From: Pelagibacteraceae bacterium AG-414-E02
GTDB lineage: Bacteria > Pseudomonadota > Alphaproteobacteria > Pelagibacterales > Pelagibacteraceae
Reading direction: 5' to 3'
DNA length: 64,000 nucleotides
NCBI GenBank assembly: GCA_003214615.1
Contig: QCLK01000001.1
Location: 124,001 to 188,000, forward strand
The translations under genes and the position numbers were made by a program. The notes below the pieces were generated by a model. That model was given only the letters and a program-made list of their open reading frames with translations. It was not told the origin of the DNA and ran no database searches. Shown here piece after piece: positions 22,753 to 31,617 of the stretch; position 1 is the first letter of the stretch; the number at the start of each line of letters is the position of its first letter.

Positions 22753-25548
22753 ATGAAAAACGGTAAAAATGGCACAAACGGAAAAGATCACAAAATTGCA
22801 TATATTGATGGTGCTGCCCATCAGATAAAATCTGAACATACATCTGTATTAAAATTTGTTCGTGAACATGTAGGAAAAGATAAAGTTCCAAGTTTATGTG
22901 ATGACCCAAATTTAGCTCCTTACGGAGCATGCAGAGTCTGCTCAGTAGATGTAGCCCTAAAAAAAGATGGTCCTACAAAAACAGTAGCTTCTTGCCATAC
23001 GCCTGTTACCGAAGGTTCTTATATTATTACCAACAACAAAGATTTAGACAATTTAAGAAAAAATATAGTTGAGTTGGTTCTTACTGATCATCCAATGACA
23101 TGTTCAACATGTGAAGTTAATAACAATTGTGAACTACAGACTGTAGCTAATGATCTGGGTATAAATGAGCACAGATATAATAAACCTAAACAAAATAAAG
23201 GAACTCCAAAAGATACTTCGCATGCATATATGCGAATGAACTTAGATAACTGTATTAATTGTGGACGTTGCGTGAGAGCATGTGATGAAATTCAGGGATC
23301 TTTTGTTTTAACAATGAGCGGAAGAGGTTTTGAATCAAAAATTACAACAGACAACGATATGTTGTTTGGTGACTCATCTTGTGTATCTTGTGGAGCATGC
23401 GCCCACACTTGTCCAACTGATGCTATATCAGATGTTTTTGCATCTAAATCAGCTGATTATGATGAAAAAGTTAGAACTACATGCTCTTATTGCGGAGTTG
23501 GTTGTAATTTAGAAGCGTCAATAAAAAATGGAAAAGTAGTGTCAATTGATACACCTAAGGAAACCGAAGTTAATGCAGGTCATACCTGTTTAAAAGGTAG
23601 ATATGCTTTTGGTTTCTACGATCATCCAGATAGATTGAGAAATCCCTTAATAAAAAGAAATGGTAAGTTTGAAAAAGCTTCTTGGGATGAAGCCTATGAT
23701 TATATTAAAAATAAATTACAAAAAATAGTTAAAGAAAATGGTCCTGATGCTGTTGCAGGTATTTCTTCAGCCAGATGTACCAATGAAGAAAATTATGTTT
23801 TCCAAAAAATGATTAGAGCTGCGATAGGAACAAATAATATTGATTGCTGTGCAAGAATTTGCCATTCACCAACTGCTTGGGGGTTACAACAAACATATGG
23901 CACAGGTGCAGCTACAAATTCTACAGAAGATATTTATCATGCTGATTTATTTTTAGTTATCGGAGCAAACCCTACCAATGCTCACCCAGTTACTGGTGCA
24001 AAAATTAAACAACAAGTAATGAAAGGTAAAAAACTAATAGTTTTAGATCCTGTAACAACTGAACTTGCGCGAATGGCAGATTATCATATTAGATTAAGAC
24101 CTGGTACTAATGTGGCAGTTCTAAACATGATGTTATATTTCATTATAGAATCTAAATTACAAAAAGAAGATTTTATTTTGAGTAGAACAGAAGGTTTTGA
24201 AAACTTTCTTAAAGGAATTAAAAAATTAAATATTGATCAATTAGCTAAAGTAGCTGGAGTTGATAAGCAGCAAGTTAAAGAAGCTGCTATCGCTTACGCT
24301 ACTGCAGGAAATTCAATGGAGTTTCATGGTCTTGGGGTTACTGAACATGAACAAGGTTCAAAAACAGTAATGCTAATTGCTGATCTTGCAATGATAACAG
24401 GAAATATAGGAAGAAAAGGTGTTGGTGTTAATCCGCTGCGAGGCCAAAATAATGTTCAGGGTGCAGCTGATATGGGTTGTCAACCACATCAGGGCGCAGG
24501 ATATTTTCCAGTTGCAGATGAAAAAATTCAAAATTTTTACACGGAAAAATATGGAGTTGTTCATCCAACAAAAGCTGGATTAAAAATCCCACAAATTTTT
24601 GATGCTGCAATAAACAAAGAAGTAAAAGCAGTATGGATTATAGGTGAAGATGTTGTTCAAACGGATCCGAACAGCGCCCACGTAGCTAAAGCAATGAATG
24701 CATTAGACCTATTAGTGGTTCAAGAAATATTTTTAAGCGAAACAGCTAAACATGCTGATGTAGTTCTGCCTGGAACAACTTTCCTAGAAAAAGATGGAAC
24801 CTTCACAAACACAGAAAGAAGAGTTCAAAGAGTTAATAGGGCAGCAAAACCTCTTCCAGGAACAAAACCCGATGGAGTTATAGTTACTGAAATGATGCAA
24901 AAACTTGGATATGACCAACCAATATATGACGCAGATCAAGTCTTGGCTGAAATTGCTGATGTTGTTCCTTTCTTTAAAGGCATAACTCGAGAAAGACTTG
25001 GAAAATTAGGATTACAATGGCCAGTAAAAGAAGATGGAACGGATACAAAAATTTTACATGAAAAAGAATTTAAATTAGGGAAAGGTAGAATTAAATATTT
25101 TGACTTTAAAGAAAGCAGCGAATTAGAAAAAAATAAAAAAGAATATCCTTTAATATTAACTACAAGTAGAGTTTTACAACATTATAACGCAGCAACGATG
25201 ACGAAAAGAACTAAAAATATTAAAATTGTAGACGAAGATATTTTGTTAATTCATCCTAAAGATGCAAAAAATAGAGAGCTAAACACAGGTGATATCGCAA
25301 GACTTTATTCAGGAAGAGGCGAGGTCTCCTTAAAAGTTGAAGTTACTGAAAAAGTCAAAGAGGGTATAGTGTTTACCACTTTCCATTTTCCAGAACACAT
25401 GGTCAATATGGTAACTGGCCATGGTAAAGATGAAGAAACAATGTGCGCTGAATATAAAGTATCAGCTGTTGAAGTTCAAAAAATATCAAATCAATTTAAA
25501 ACAGAAGTAGTAGCTGAAAAAGATCAAGCTGAAGTATTGAAAGCTTAA
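22753..25548 (+). CDS. fdsA: NAD-dependent formate dehydrogenase catalytic subunit FdsA
   Basis: Cytoplasmic molybdenum enzyme of 931 residues oxidising formate to CO2. The N-terminus is a NuoG-like electron wire. It has a [2Fe-2S] domain (C49, C60, C63, C81), the HPMTCSTC cluster region at 113-126 and ferredoxin motifs at 167-177 and 210-220. The catalytic part has C244, C247 and C251, with C279 nearby, for the proximal [4Fe-4S] cluster. The molybdenum ligand is cysteine C370 in ARICHSP, so no selenocysteine is used. No small FdsD subunit follows. The gene abuts a convergent flavoprotein gene with no spacer. Confidence 0.94.
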   Translation: MKNGKNGTNGKDHKIAYIDGAAHQIKSEHTSVLKFVREHVGKDKVPSLCDDPNLAPYGACRVCSVDVALKKDGPTKTVASCHTPVTEGSYIITNNKDLDNLRKNIVELVLTDHPMTCSTCEVNNNCELQTVANDLGINEHRYNKPKQNKGTPKDTSHAYMRMNLDNCINCGRCVRACDEIQGSFVLTMSGRGFESKITTDNDMLFGDSSCVSCGACAHTCPTDAISDVFASKSADYDEKVRTTCSYCGVGCNLEASIKNGKVVSIDTPKETEVNAGHTCLKGRYAFGFYDHPDRLRNPLIKRNGKFEKASWDEAYDYIKNKLQKIVKENGPDAVAGISSARCTNEENYVFQKMIRAAIGTNNIDCCARICHSPTAWGLQQTYGTGAATNSTEDIYHADLFLVIGANPTNAHPVTGAKIKQQVMKGKKLIVLDPVTTELARMADYHIRLRPGTNVAVLNMMLYFIIESKLQKEDFILSRTEGFENFLKGIKKLNIDQLAKVAGVDKQQVKEAAIAYATAGNSMEFHGLGVTEHEQGSKTVMLIADLAMITGNIGRKGVGVNPLRGQNNVQGAADMGCQPHQGAGYFPVADEKIQNFYTEKYGVVHPTKAGLKIPQIFDAAINKEVKAVWIIGEDVVQTDPNSAHVAKAMNALDLLVVQEIFLSETAKHADVVLPGTTFLEKDGTFTNTERRVQRVNRAAKPLPGTKPDGVIVTEMMQKLGYDQPIYDADQVLAEIADVVPFFKGITRERLGKLGLQWPVKEDGTDTKILHEKEFKLGKGRIKYFDFKESSELEKNKKEYPLILTTSRVLQHYNAATMTKRTKNIKIVDEDILLIHPKDAKNRELNTGDIARLYSGRGEVSLKVEVTEKVKEGIVFTTFHFPEHMVNMVTGHGKDEETMCAEYKVSAVEVQKISNQFKTEVVAEKDQAEVLKA

Positions 25549-26652
25549 CTAAAGAACGTAAGGCTCTGTTCTTTTTTGCTTAGCAAAAATTCTATCTAGC
25601 CCGAAGCAAGATAAATCTATAGTTTGATATTTTCCTGTGGTGATTAATTCGGTCAAACCTCTCCCAATTCCTGGTGATTGCATTAAACCTCGGCCGGTAA
25701 ATCCAGTTGCCAAGAATACATTTTCATATTTTGGATGTTTTCCTACAATTGCATTGTTATCTAATACATTGCAATCGTAATACCCTGCCCAGCCACCAGT
25801 TAATTTTAATTGTTCAAACTCTGGAACTCTATTTGCTAGAGCAGGCCATACAAGACTTTCAAAATCATCCCACTCGGGCTCCAAATCTGGACAGTCAAAT
25901 TTAGAATTTGGGGATCCAGCTAAATATTCTTTACCCTCAGGTCTCCAATAGACTCCTGAGGGCAGATCCCCTGTTAATGGCATTTCAGGATAATGTTTAG
26001 GACATTTTATTCTGAAGACTGTATGTTTTTGTGGTGCAACAGGAATATCGTCTAACAACTCTTTAGTCCAGCATCCGGCCGCGGATACAATAGTTTTCGC
26101 TTTAATATCACTAATTTTTTTAACATCCCCTTTTTCAAATTTTGCTCCTAGCTCAATAGCTTTATTTTTTAAGGCATTGTGAAACATATGAGGATCAATC
26201 CAACCTTCAATTTTACTATCAGTATAAGTTGCTGTTTCTAAACCCTTTGGGTTTATCCAACCAAAAATTTCTTTCAATTTACTTGCTGGAATATTTTTTG
26301 TACCAGCATCACATGCTTTATGATTTTTTAGAGCTTCATACTGTTCTTCTGCATGCTCAGGTCCAAACAGCAGCAGATAGCCATTTGGTACCATACTAGC
26401 TGTTGGATTTGGATTATTTTTTGTTTTAAGTGTATTGGAAATATCAGAAATAAACTCTAAAGCAAATTTACCTAAATTAATATTTTCTTTTTGAAAAAAT
26501 TGCCTTCTGAAACCACCTAACGATAAAGGAAAAGATGCTTTTTTGTATGCAGGATCTCTTTCTATAACTCTTACTTTTCTTCCCTCTTTTGATAAAAAAT
26601 ATGCAGTAGCGGCTCCAATAATTCCACCACCAACAACAACTACATCATCCAT
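25549..26652 (-). CDS. FAD-dependent amino-acid oxidoreductase (DadA/sarcosine-oxidase-like)
   Basis: Flavoprotein of 367 residues of the DAO family. FAD binding is shown by VVVVGGGIIGAATAYFLSKE at the N-terminus, and ATGFTGRGLMQSPGIGRGL marks the C-terminal FAD contact. SLGGFRRQFF near residue 44 is the conserved loop over the flavin. Family members oxidise secondary or D-amino acids such as sarcosine, dimethylglycine or D-amino acids. A demethylating role would fit the betaine and glycine genes of this region, but the substrate is unknown. It stands alone, convergent with fdsA and 31 bases past the TspO gene start. Confidence 0.85.
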   Translation of the reverse strand: MDDVVVVGGGIIGAATAYFLSKEGRKVRVIERDPAYKKASFPLSLGGFRRQFFQKENINLGKFALEFISDISNTLKTKNNPNPTASMVPNGYLLLFGPEHAEEQYEALKNHKACDAGTKNIPASKLKEIFGWINPKGLETATYTDSKIEGWIDPHMFHNALKNKAIELGAKFEKGDVKKISDIKAKTIVSAAGCWTKELLDDIPVAPQKHTVFRIKCPKHYPEMPLTGDLPSGVYWRPEGKEYLAGSPNSKFDCPDLEPEWDDFESLVWPALANRVPEFEQLKLTGGWAGYYDCNVLDNNAIVGKHPKYENVFLATGFTGRGLMQSPGIGRGLTELITTGKYQTIDLSCFGLDRIFAKQKRTEPYVL

Positions 26653-26683
26653 GAATCCCCTTTAAGAGGAAATATATCACAAC

Positions 26684-27154
26684 TTAATTAAGTATAAAAA
26701 TATAGAAATTTAAAACAAATGCATAACCTAACCATGCAAGATAAGGGAACATTAAATATGCACTAATCTTGTTTATTGGGTAATATAATTTTATCAACCA
26801 AACTACAAAAAAAATAATAATGCCAATTATTATTAATGATGCAAGTATAAGGTGAAGTCCGAAAAAAAATATACTCCAGCTTCCATTAATTAGTAGGTGA
26901 ATGAAATATATATAAATAATTTTTTCAACTCTTTTTGGGTTAATCCAAATAAGCCAAATGGAAACTGACATTGCTACATATAAGGTTATCCATACCGGAG
27001 CAAAGACCCATTCGGGTGGATTAAATGAAGGTTTTACTATCGTAGAATACCAGGGTTCTTTGTATAGATTGGTTACATAACTTCCCCACGCTGAAGCTCC
27101 AAAAGCAAGAAGGTTAAATATTAATAGAGAAATAATTTTTTTGGCTAATGACAT
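26684..27154 (-). CDS. tspO: TspO/MBR-family tryptophan-rich membrane protein
   Basis: Five-helix membrane protein of 156 residues. Characteristic are KPSFNPPEWVFAPVWITLY with the P-P-W-F-P-W pattern and many tryptophans, plus NGSWSIFFFGLH in helix 3. Family members bind tetrapyrroles and are linked to stress or photo-oxidative responses. It shares one base with the preceding basic protein gene, so the pair is coupled. Its neighbours upstream include an SDR and membrane-lipid genes. Confidence 0.9.
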   Translation of the reverse strand: MSLAKKIISLLIFNLLAFGASAWGSYVTNLYKEPWYSTIVKPSFNPPEWVFAPVWITLYVAMSVSIWLIWINPKRVEKIIYIYFIHLLINGSWSIFFFGLHLILASLIIIGIIIFFVVWLIKLYYPINKISAYLMFPYLAWLGYAFVLNFYIFILN

Positions 27155-27570
27155 TAGTAATACCCTCCTCCTAAGGCTTTATATTTTTTTGCTAATAATT
27201 GAGCTTTTCGTGCTGACCATTGTCCCGCCTTGGTACCGTGCGTTTTCGTAGCTTTAATTTCTTCAAATAATTTTTTTCTAAGGTTAGGTTTTGTATAATT
27301 GCTTTGTTTAATTTTATTATCAATTTTCCATTCATTTCTATATTTTCTTATTTTGTCAGCTATATATTTTGGTTGCTTTGAAAATTGTTTACCTATCTTT
27401 GATGCATTTCGCTTAATTTTTGTTGTAAGTCTATATTCAAAAGATGAAAGAGCATTAATAGCTTTTGCAGGCAAGTAACGTTCACCTGTTACTGAAGATT
27501 TTTTTCCCGATTTAGTTCTCCATTTTTGCATCATCCAGGCTTTTAAGTTTATTTGTTTTTTCGAAAACAT
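27154..27570 (-). CDS. Small basic protein of unknown function
   Basis: Protein of 138 residues, very rich in lysine and arginine and without membrane segments. The N-terminal half has WMMQKWRTKSGKKSSVTGER then YLPAKAINAL, and the C-terminus is HGTKAGQWSARKAQLLAKKY ending GGGYY. The pattern of a compact KSGK..GERYLP module recalls small domains shared by bacteria and large DNA viruses, possibly DUF5872. This is from memory and unverified. The high charge suggests nucleic-acid contact. It is coupled to tspO downstream and 5 bases from an SDR gene upstream. Confidence 0.7.
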   Translation of the reverse strand: MFSKKQINLKAWMMQKWRTKSGKKSSVTGERYLPAKAINALSSFEYRLTTKIKRNASKIGKQFSKQPKYIADKIRKYRNEWKIDNKIKQSNYTKPNLRKKLFEEIKATKTHGTKAGQWSARKAQLLAKKYKALGGGYY

Positions 27571-27575
27571 GTTTT

Positions 27576-28292
27576 TTAAGCTATTGTTGCTCTACCTCCA
27601 TCAACTCCAATTATTTGTCCTGTTATCCATGAGCTATTTTTAGATAGTAAAAATTTAGCTAAATTTGCAGCATCAAAACCTTCTCCAATTCTTTTTAAAG
27701 GATGTAGTTTGGATATAGAGTCTATACTTTTTAAATTTTGTAGTAAAAATGACGACATTTTTGATTTTGTTAAACTGGGAGCAATACAGTTTACTCTAGT
27801 GTATGGGGCTAGCTCAGCTGCAAGAGCTACCGTTAAACCTTCAACGGCAGCTTTTGCGGGGGAAATTATGCTGTGATTTGGAAAACCTTTTTTTGCTGCT
27901 ACTGTAGAAAACATTACGATTGATCCATTGTTTTTTTTTAAATTATCCTGAAATATTCTAATAATATCAGTAGCTGCTACTAAATTTAAAACATAGCTAG
28001 AAACAAAATCTTTTGCTTTTGTTATTCTCAAGGGTTTTAGATCAATTGAGCCTATACAATAAGCAATTCCTAGAATTTGAGTTTCTGCTAATTCTTTGAA
28101 TAATTTATCAGCAAAATTAATTTTTAATACATCACATACCGAATAAGAATAATCAAGCTTGCTTGCAATTTCTTTTAATTCTTCTTCATTTCTTCCTATT
28201 AGATGGCAATCTTGTTTTTCTTTGTGCATTTGATCTGCTAAGCTTGAACCGATAGAGCCTGTGGCACCAAAGATAAGATATTTTTTTTTCAT
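27576..28292 (-). CDS. Atypical short-chain dehydrogenase/reductase lacking the catalytic tyrosine
   Basis: Rossmann-fold protein of 238 residues opening with IFGATGSIGSSLADQ for nucleotide binding and ending DGGRATIA, the usual C-terminus of enoyl-reductase-like SDRs. The active-site serine is present in FSTVAAKKG. At the YxxxK position the sequence reads HSIISPAKAA, leaving the lysine but no tyrosine at K-4 or K-7. The ATG at 28292 starts directly before the fold. An upstream start at 28337 would add 15 residues without support. Activity may be altered or the protein may act as a non-catalytic partner. Confidence 0.8.
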   Translation of the reverse strand: MKKKYLIFGATGSIGSSLADQMHKEKQDCHLIGRNEEELKEIASKLDYSYSVCDVLKINFADKLFKELAETQILGIAYCIGSIDLKPLRITKAKDFVSSYVLNLVAATDIIRIFQDNLKKNNGSIVMFSTVAAKKGFPNHSIISPAKAAVEGLTVALAAELAPYTRVNCIAPSLTKSKMSSFLLQNLKSIDSISKLHPLKRIGEGFDAANLAKFLLSKNSSWITGQIIGVDGGRATIA

Positions 28293-28389
28293 GGTAGAAT
28301 AATATATAAATTCAACTTTTTTTAATTCTACGCTCATCTTGTCGCATATTTGGTATTACATTTTTATTAAAAAAGTTTAGATTAAAACT

Positions 28390-29145
28390 ATGACAAAAAA
28401 GGTATGGATAACTGGAGCTAGCAGTGGCATAGGTAAAGCTACTGCGATAAAATTTGCCAAAGAAGGTTGGCAAGTTGCCGCATCCGCAAGAAGAGAAAAC
28501 CTTCTAGAAGACTTAAACAAAAATTATCAAAACATTCATTCGTTTCCATTGGATGTTGTTAACTCTGACAGAGTTAAAGAAGTTTTTAATGATATTTCAA
28601 AAAAAATGGGAGAAATTGATTTATGTATTTTTTCAACTGGAACATATGAACCTAAACTTGAAAAAGAAATTAATGAAAAACAAATTAGAGATGTTATGGA
28701 AGTTAATTTTTTTGGTACTTTAAATTGTATTAAAGCTGTAGAAAAATATTTTAAAAACAAAAAAACAGGTCATATCTCTATTGTGTCGTCAGTATCTGGG
28801 TATAGAGGTCTTCCAAATTCAACAGGTTATGGAGCATCTAAAGCTGCTCTTATTAATTTAAGTGAAAGTTTATATCTAGATTTCAAAAGATATAATGTAA
28901 GAGTTTCTTTAATATCACCTGGATTTATAAAAACACCTATGACTGATAAAAATGATTTTAAAATGCCTTTTATAAAATCTGCTGAATTTGCAGCTGAAAA
29001 AATCTATAAAGGATTAATTAAAAGCAAAGCATTTGAAATTACATTTCCAAAACAATTAACTATAGTTTTAAAAATTTTGAGAATTTTGCCTTATTGGAAA
29101 TATTTCTACCTAATTCGTAGACTTACAAAACAACAGAAACGCTAA
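28390..29145 (+). CDS. Short-chain dehydrogenase/reductase
   Basis: Classical SDR of 251 residues. TGASSGIGKATA at residues 8-19 binds NADP(H). The catalytic serine is in SIVSSVSGYRG, and Y-x3-K is intact in TGYGASKAAL. The C-terminal 40 residues are hydrophobic and basic (LKILRILPYWKYFYLIRR), suggesting membrane association. It converges on the DUF3833 lipoprotein gene with a 4-base overlap. SDRs of this type accompany the Cfa/DUF1365/FAD cluster in other proteobacteria, so a lipid-linked substrate is plausible. Confidence 0.9.
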   Translation: MTKKVWITGASSGIGKATAIKFAKEGWQVAASARRENLLEDLNKNYQNIHSFPLDVVNSDRVKEVFNDISKKMGEIDLCIFSTGTYEPKLEKEINEKQIRDVMEVNFFGTLNCIKAVEKYFKNKKTGHISIVSSVSGYRGLPNSTGYGASKAALINLSESLYLDFKRYNVRVSLISPGFIKTPMTDKNDFKMPFIKSAEFAAEKIYKGLIKSKAFEITFPKQLTIVLKILRILPYWKYFYLIRRLTKQQKR

Positions 29146-29663
29146 TTTTTTAAAAAAAATACTGTTAATTCTCCTACTTTAAATCCAAATTTTGTTAGTG
29201 TTGCTTTGTTTATTGCAGTTTTTTCGTCTTGTTGAAATATCCAATCATCAAATCTTATTTTAATTTCTTTATCCTTGTAAGGCACTAACAATTTATATTC
29301 GAATTTAAATGCCGAACCAAATGAAACTCCTTTTGCAATACCGGCAACATCCGGGGCTGTTCCTTCATATTTGTTATCTCCAACTTTTTTAATAATCCAG
29401 CGTCTCTCCTGTTTTTCTCCATCATTCCAAATAAAAGTTTCGTCTAAAATTAAATTTTTTCCATCAAACTCACCCTTCATATCTGCCACGAATTGCCTCT
29501 TTACGTCTCCAGATCTTCCTTGAAGCATTCCCCATGCTTTTACATTACCTTGAAAAAACTCTTCAATTTTAATAATTGGCTTGGTATTTTTATAATCTTC
29601 TGGTTTCATTTCTGAACAACTGTTTAATAATAAAAAAAAAATAAATAGTAATAATAATCTCAT
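29142..29663 (-). CDS. DUF3833-family lipoprotein
   Basis: Exported lipoprotein of 173 residues. The N-terminal signal ends in a lipobox LLNSC, with C16 as the modified cysteine. The remainder is a beta-rich domain (MLQGRSGDVKRQFVADMKGE, RRWIIKKVGDNKYEGTA) matching DUF3833. The start overlaps the Cfa-like methyltransferase by 4 bases, making it the last gene of that lipid operon. Its role in the membrane is unknown. Confidence 0.85.
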   Translation of the reverse strand: MRLLLLFIFFLLLNSCSEMKPEDYKNTKPIIKIEEFFQGNVKAWGMLQGRSGDVKRQFVADMKGEFDGKNLILDETFIWNDGEKQERRWIIKKVGDNKYEGTAPDVAGIAKGVSFGSAFKFEYKLLVPYKDKEIKIRFDDWIFQQDEKTAINKATLTKFGFKVGELTVFFLKN

Positions 29664-30847
29664 TTATTACATATAGAAAATTGAACTAAATCAATATTCT
29701 TTGATTTAAATCCAGCGTCACAATAAGAAAAATAAAAATCCCACATTTTTTTAAAATTTAAGTTAAAGCCTTGTCTAGAAATAGCTTCCCAAGAATCTAA
29801 AAAACTTTCTCTCCATTTTTTTAAAGTATTAGAATAATGTGAGCCATATAAATAATATCCGTCAATTTTTAATCCTGAATTACTAGACATAGTATTTAAA
29901 GATTTAAGAGATGGCAAAAAACCACCTGGAAAAATATATTTTTGTATAAAATCTTCTTTCGTTCTATATCTGTTATATAGTTCATCTTTAATAACAATAG
30001 ATTGAATGGCTCCTCTTCCTCCAGGAGACAAATTTTCTTTGATAATTTTAAAATATTTATCTAAATACTCTTCACCAACAGCCTCTATCATTTCTATGGA
30101 AACTATAATGTCATATTTATTTTTAAGTTCTCTATAATCCAACATTTTGACTCTCACTTTATGAGTTAATCCTTTTCGTCTGATTCTTTCCTGCGTAAAT
30201 AAATATTGTTTTTTTGAAATAGTAATACAATCTAGTTTAATATCGTAATTATTTGCGAGATGCTCAGCAAAACCTCCCCACCCACATCCTATTTCGAGAA
30301 CCCTATCTCCTTTTTTAGGTTTAACCATATTAATTAATTTGTTGTACTTGTTAATTTGTGCTTGTTCTAAAGTTTCATTTGAAGAATTAAATATGCCACA
30401 AGAATAGGTAAGTGTTTTATCAAGCCAGGTAGAAAAAAAATCATTCCCTAGGTCATAATGCAAAGATATGTTTTGACTACTTCTTGTTTTTGTATTTTTA
30501 AAAAAATTTTTTTTTAAAATATTTTTTAAAAATGAAAATTCAAACAATCCTGAAAATTTATAGGTAGTATTTATATTTTTAGCGGTTAATTCTATTAAAG
30601 AAGTTAAATCTTCCGTTTCAAATTCTCCTTTCATATAGCTTTCCCCTAGTCCAGAACTGCCTTTCCTTAAAATTTTGAAACAAAAACCGGGATTATTAAT
30701 TTTTATTTTTGCTCTTAGGAAACTTTTATTATCACCAAAAGAACGCTTTTTTCCTTTTGAATCCTCAAGATTTAAATACCCATTAGAAATTTTTTTTAAA
30801 TGCCAAAAAACAAAATGGTCTGAAATATAGTTTAAAATTTTTTTCAT
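29660..30847 (-). CDS. Cyclopropane-fatty-acyl-phospholipid synthase-family methyltransferase
   Basis: SAM-dependent methyltransferase of 395 residues acting on unsaturated acyl chains of membrane lipids. The SAM site is VLEIGCGWGGFAEHLA near residue 182. SLHYDLGNDFF near residue 127 is the Cfa lipid-domain motif, and YIFPGGFLPSL is also conserved. It is coupled by 4-base and 1-base overlaps to DUF3833 and DUF1365 genes. In other proteobacteria this set is tied to cyclopropane or furan fatty acids and to singlet-oxygen stress, so the product may be one of these rather than a plain cyclopropane. Confidence 0.9.
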   Translation of the reverse strand: MKKILNYISDHFVFWHLKKISNGYLNLEDSKGKKRSFGDNKSFLRAKIKINNPGFCFKILRKGSSGLGESYMKGEFETEDLTSLIELTAKNINTTYKFSGLFEFSFLKNILKKNFFKNTKTRSSQNISLHYDLGNDFFSTWLDKTLTYSCGIFNSSNETLEQAQINKYNKLINMVKPKKGDRVLEIGCGWGGFAEHLANNYDIKLDCITISKKQYLFTQERIRRKGLTHKVRVKMLDYRELKNKYDIIVSIEMIEAVGEEYLDKYFKIIKENLSPGGRGAIQSIVIKDELYNRYRTKEDFIQKYIFPGGFLPSLKSLNTMSSNSGLKIDGYYLYGSHYSNTLKKWRESFLDSWEAISRQGFNLNFKKMWDFYFSYCDAGFKSKNIDLVQFSICNK

Positions 30848-31617
30848 TAGTTCTCTATAGATAAATTGTTTTTTATTTTTATTTTTCTTTTGACGTGTTT
30901 AACTCCTTTAATCCATAATCTAAATGCTTCAAAATGTATCGCTAAAATAACCTTAAATGACATAAAGGGGTGTGTAAGAAATTGAAAAAATAAGTTTTTG
31001 CTACTCATTTCTATCTTTTTCCCTACCTGGCAAGCTGTGAGTAAAGTACCTTCAACATCTCTCTGTTTAATAAAAACATTTAAAATTTTTCCAGGATTTA
31101 ACAATCTAAAGTTGTAAAACGTTTTCATTTCCATAAATGGTGAAACGTAAAATTTTTTATCGCACTTATGCAAAATTAAATTAGAAGATGATGATGCAGG
31201 AAATACATAGGTATGTTGCTCATTAAATGTATTCTTTACCTCATAGAGAATTGCCTTTAACTGCAAATTATCATCATAACAGTAAAAGATACTTAAAGGA
31301 TTAAAGACATATCCAAAAAATCGTGGATAGCATAGTAATTTAATCGATCCCGATCCAATATTTATTTTAGCATCAGATAGGGTTTTCTTTACCCAATTAA
31401 ATAACGAGCTACCATCTCTTGGGCCGTGGTCCACATCATAAAAACTTAAAATATTAAATCTGTTATAAGAAAAAAAATTTATCTTTTTTCCTAAATCTTC
31501 TATTTCACTTAAGTCAATTAACAAAGAAAATGTTTTATAGGTAAAAAAATGTCTTTTAGGTTTAAATCTTTTATGGGTTACAAAACCAGAATATATACAT
31601 GAATTAAATAATCTCAT
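30847..31617 (-). CDS. DUF1365-family protein
   Basis: Protein of 256 residues without a signal peptide. Conserved features are VTHKRFKPKRHFFTYKTF near the N-terminus, DHGPRDGSSLFNWV in the middle and GYVFNPLSIFYCYD. Members occur almost always beside Cfa-type methyltransferases and an FAD oxidoreductase, as here, and no enzymatic activity is established for them. It is coupled on both sides by overlapping start and stop codons. Confidence 0.9.
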   Translation of the reverse strand: MRLFNSCIYSGFVTHKRFKPKRHFFTYKTFSLLIDLSEIEDLGKKINFFSYNRFNILSFYDVDHGPRDGSSLFNWVKKTLSDAKINIGSGSIKLLCYPRFFGYVFNPLSIFYCYDDNLQLKAILYEVKNTFNEQHTYVFPASSSSNLILHKCDKKFYVSPFMEMKTFYNFRLLNPGKILNVFIKQRDVEGTLLTACQVGKKIEMSSKNLFFQFLTHPFMSFKVILAIHFEAFRLWIKGVKHVKRKIKIKNNLSIEN

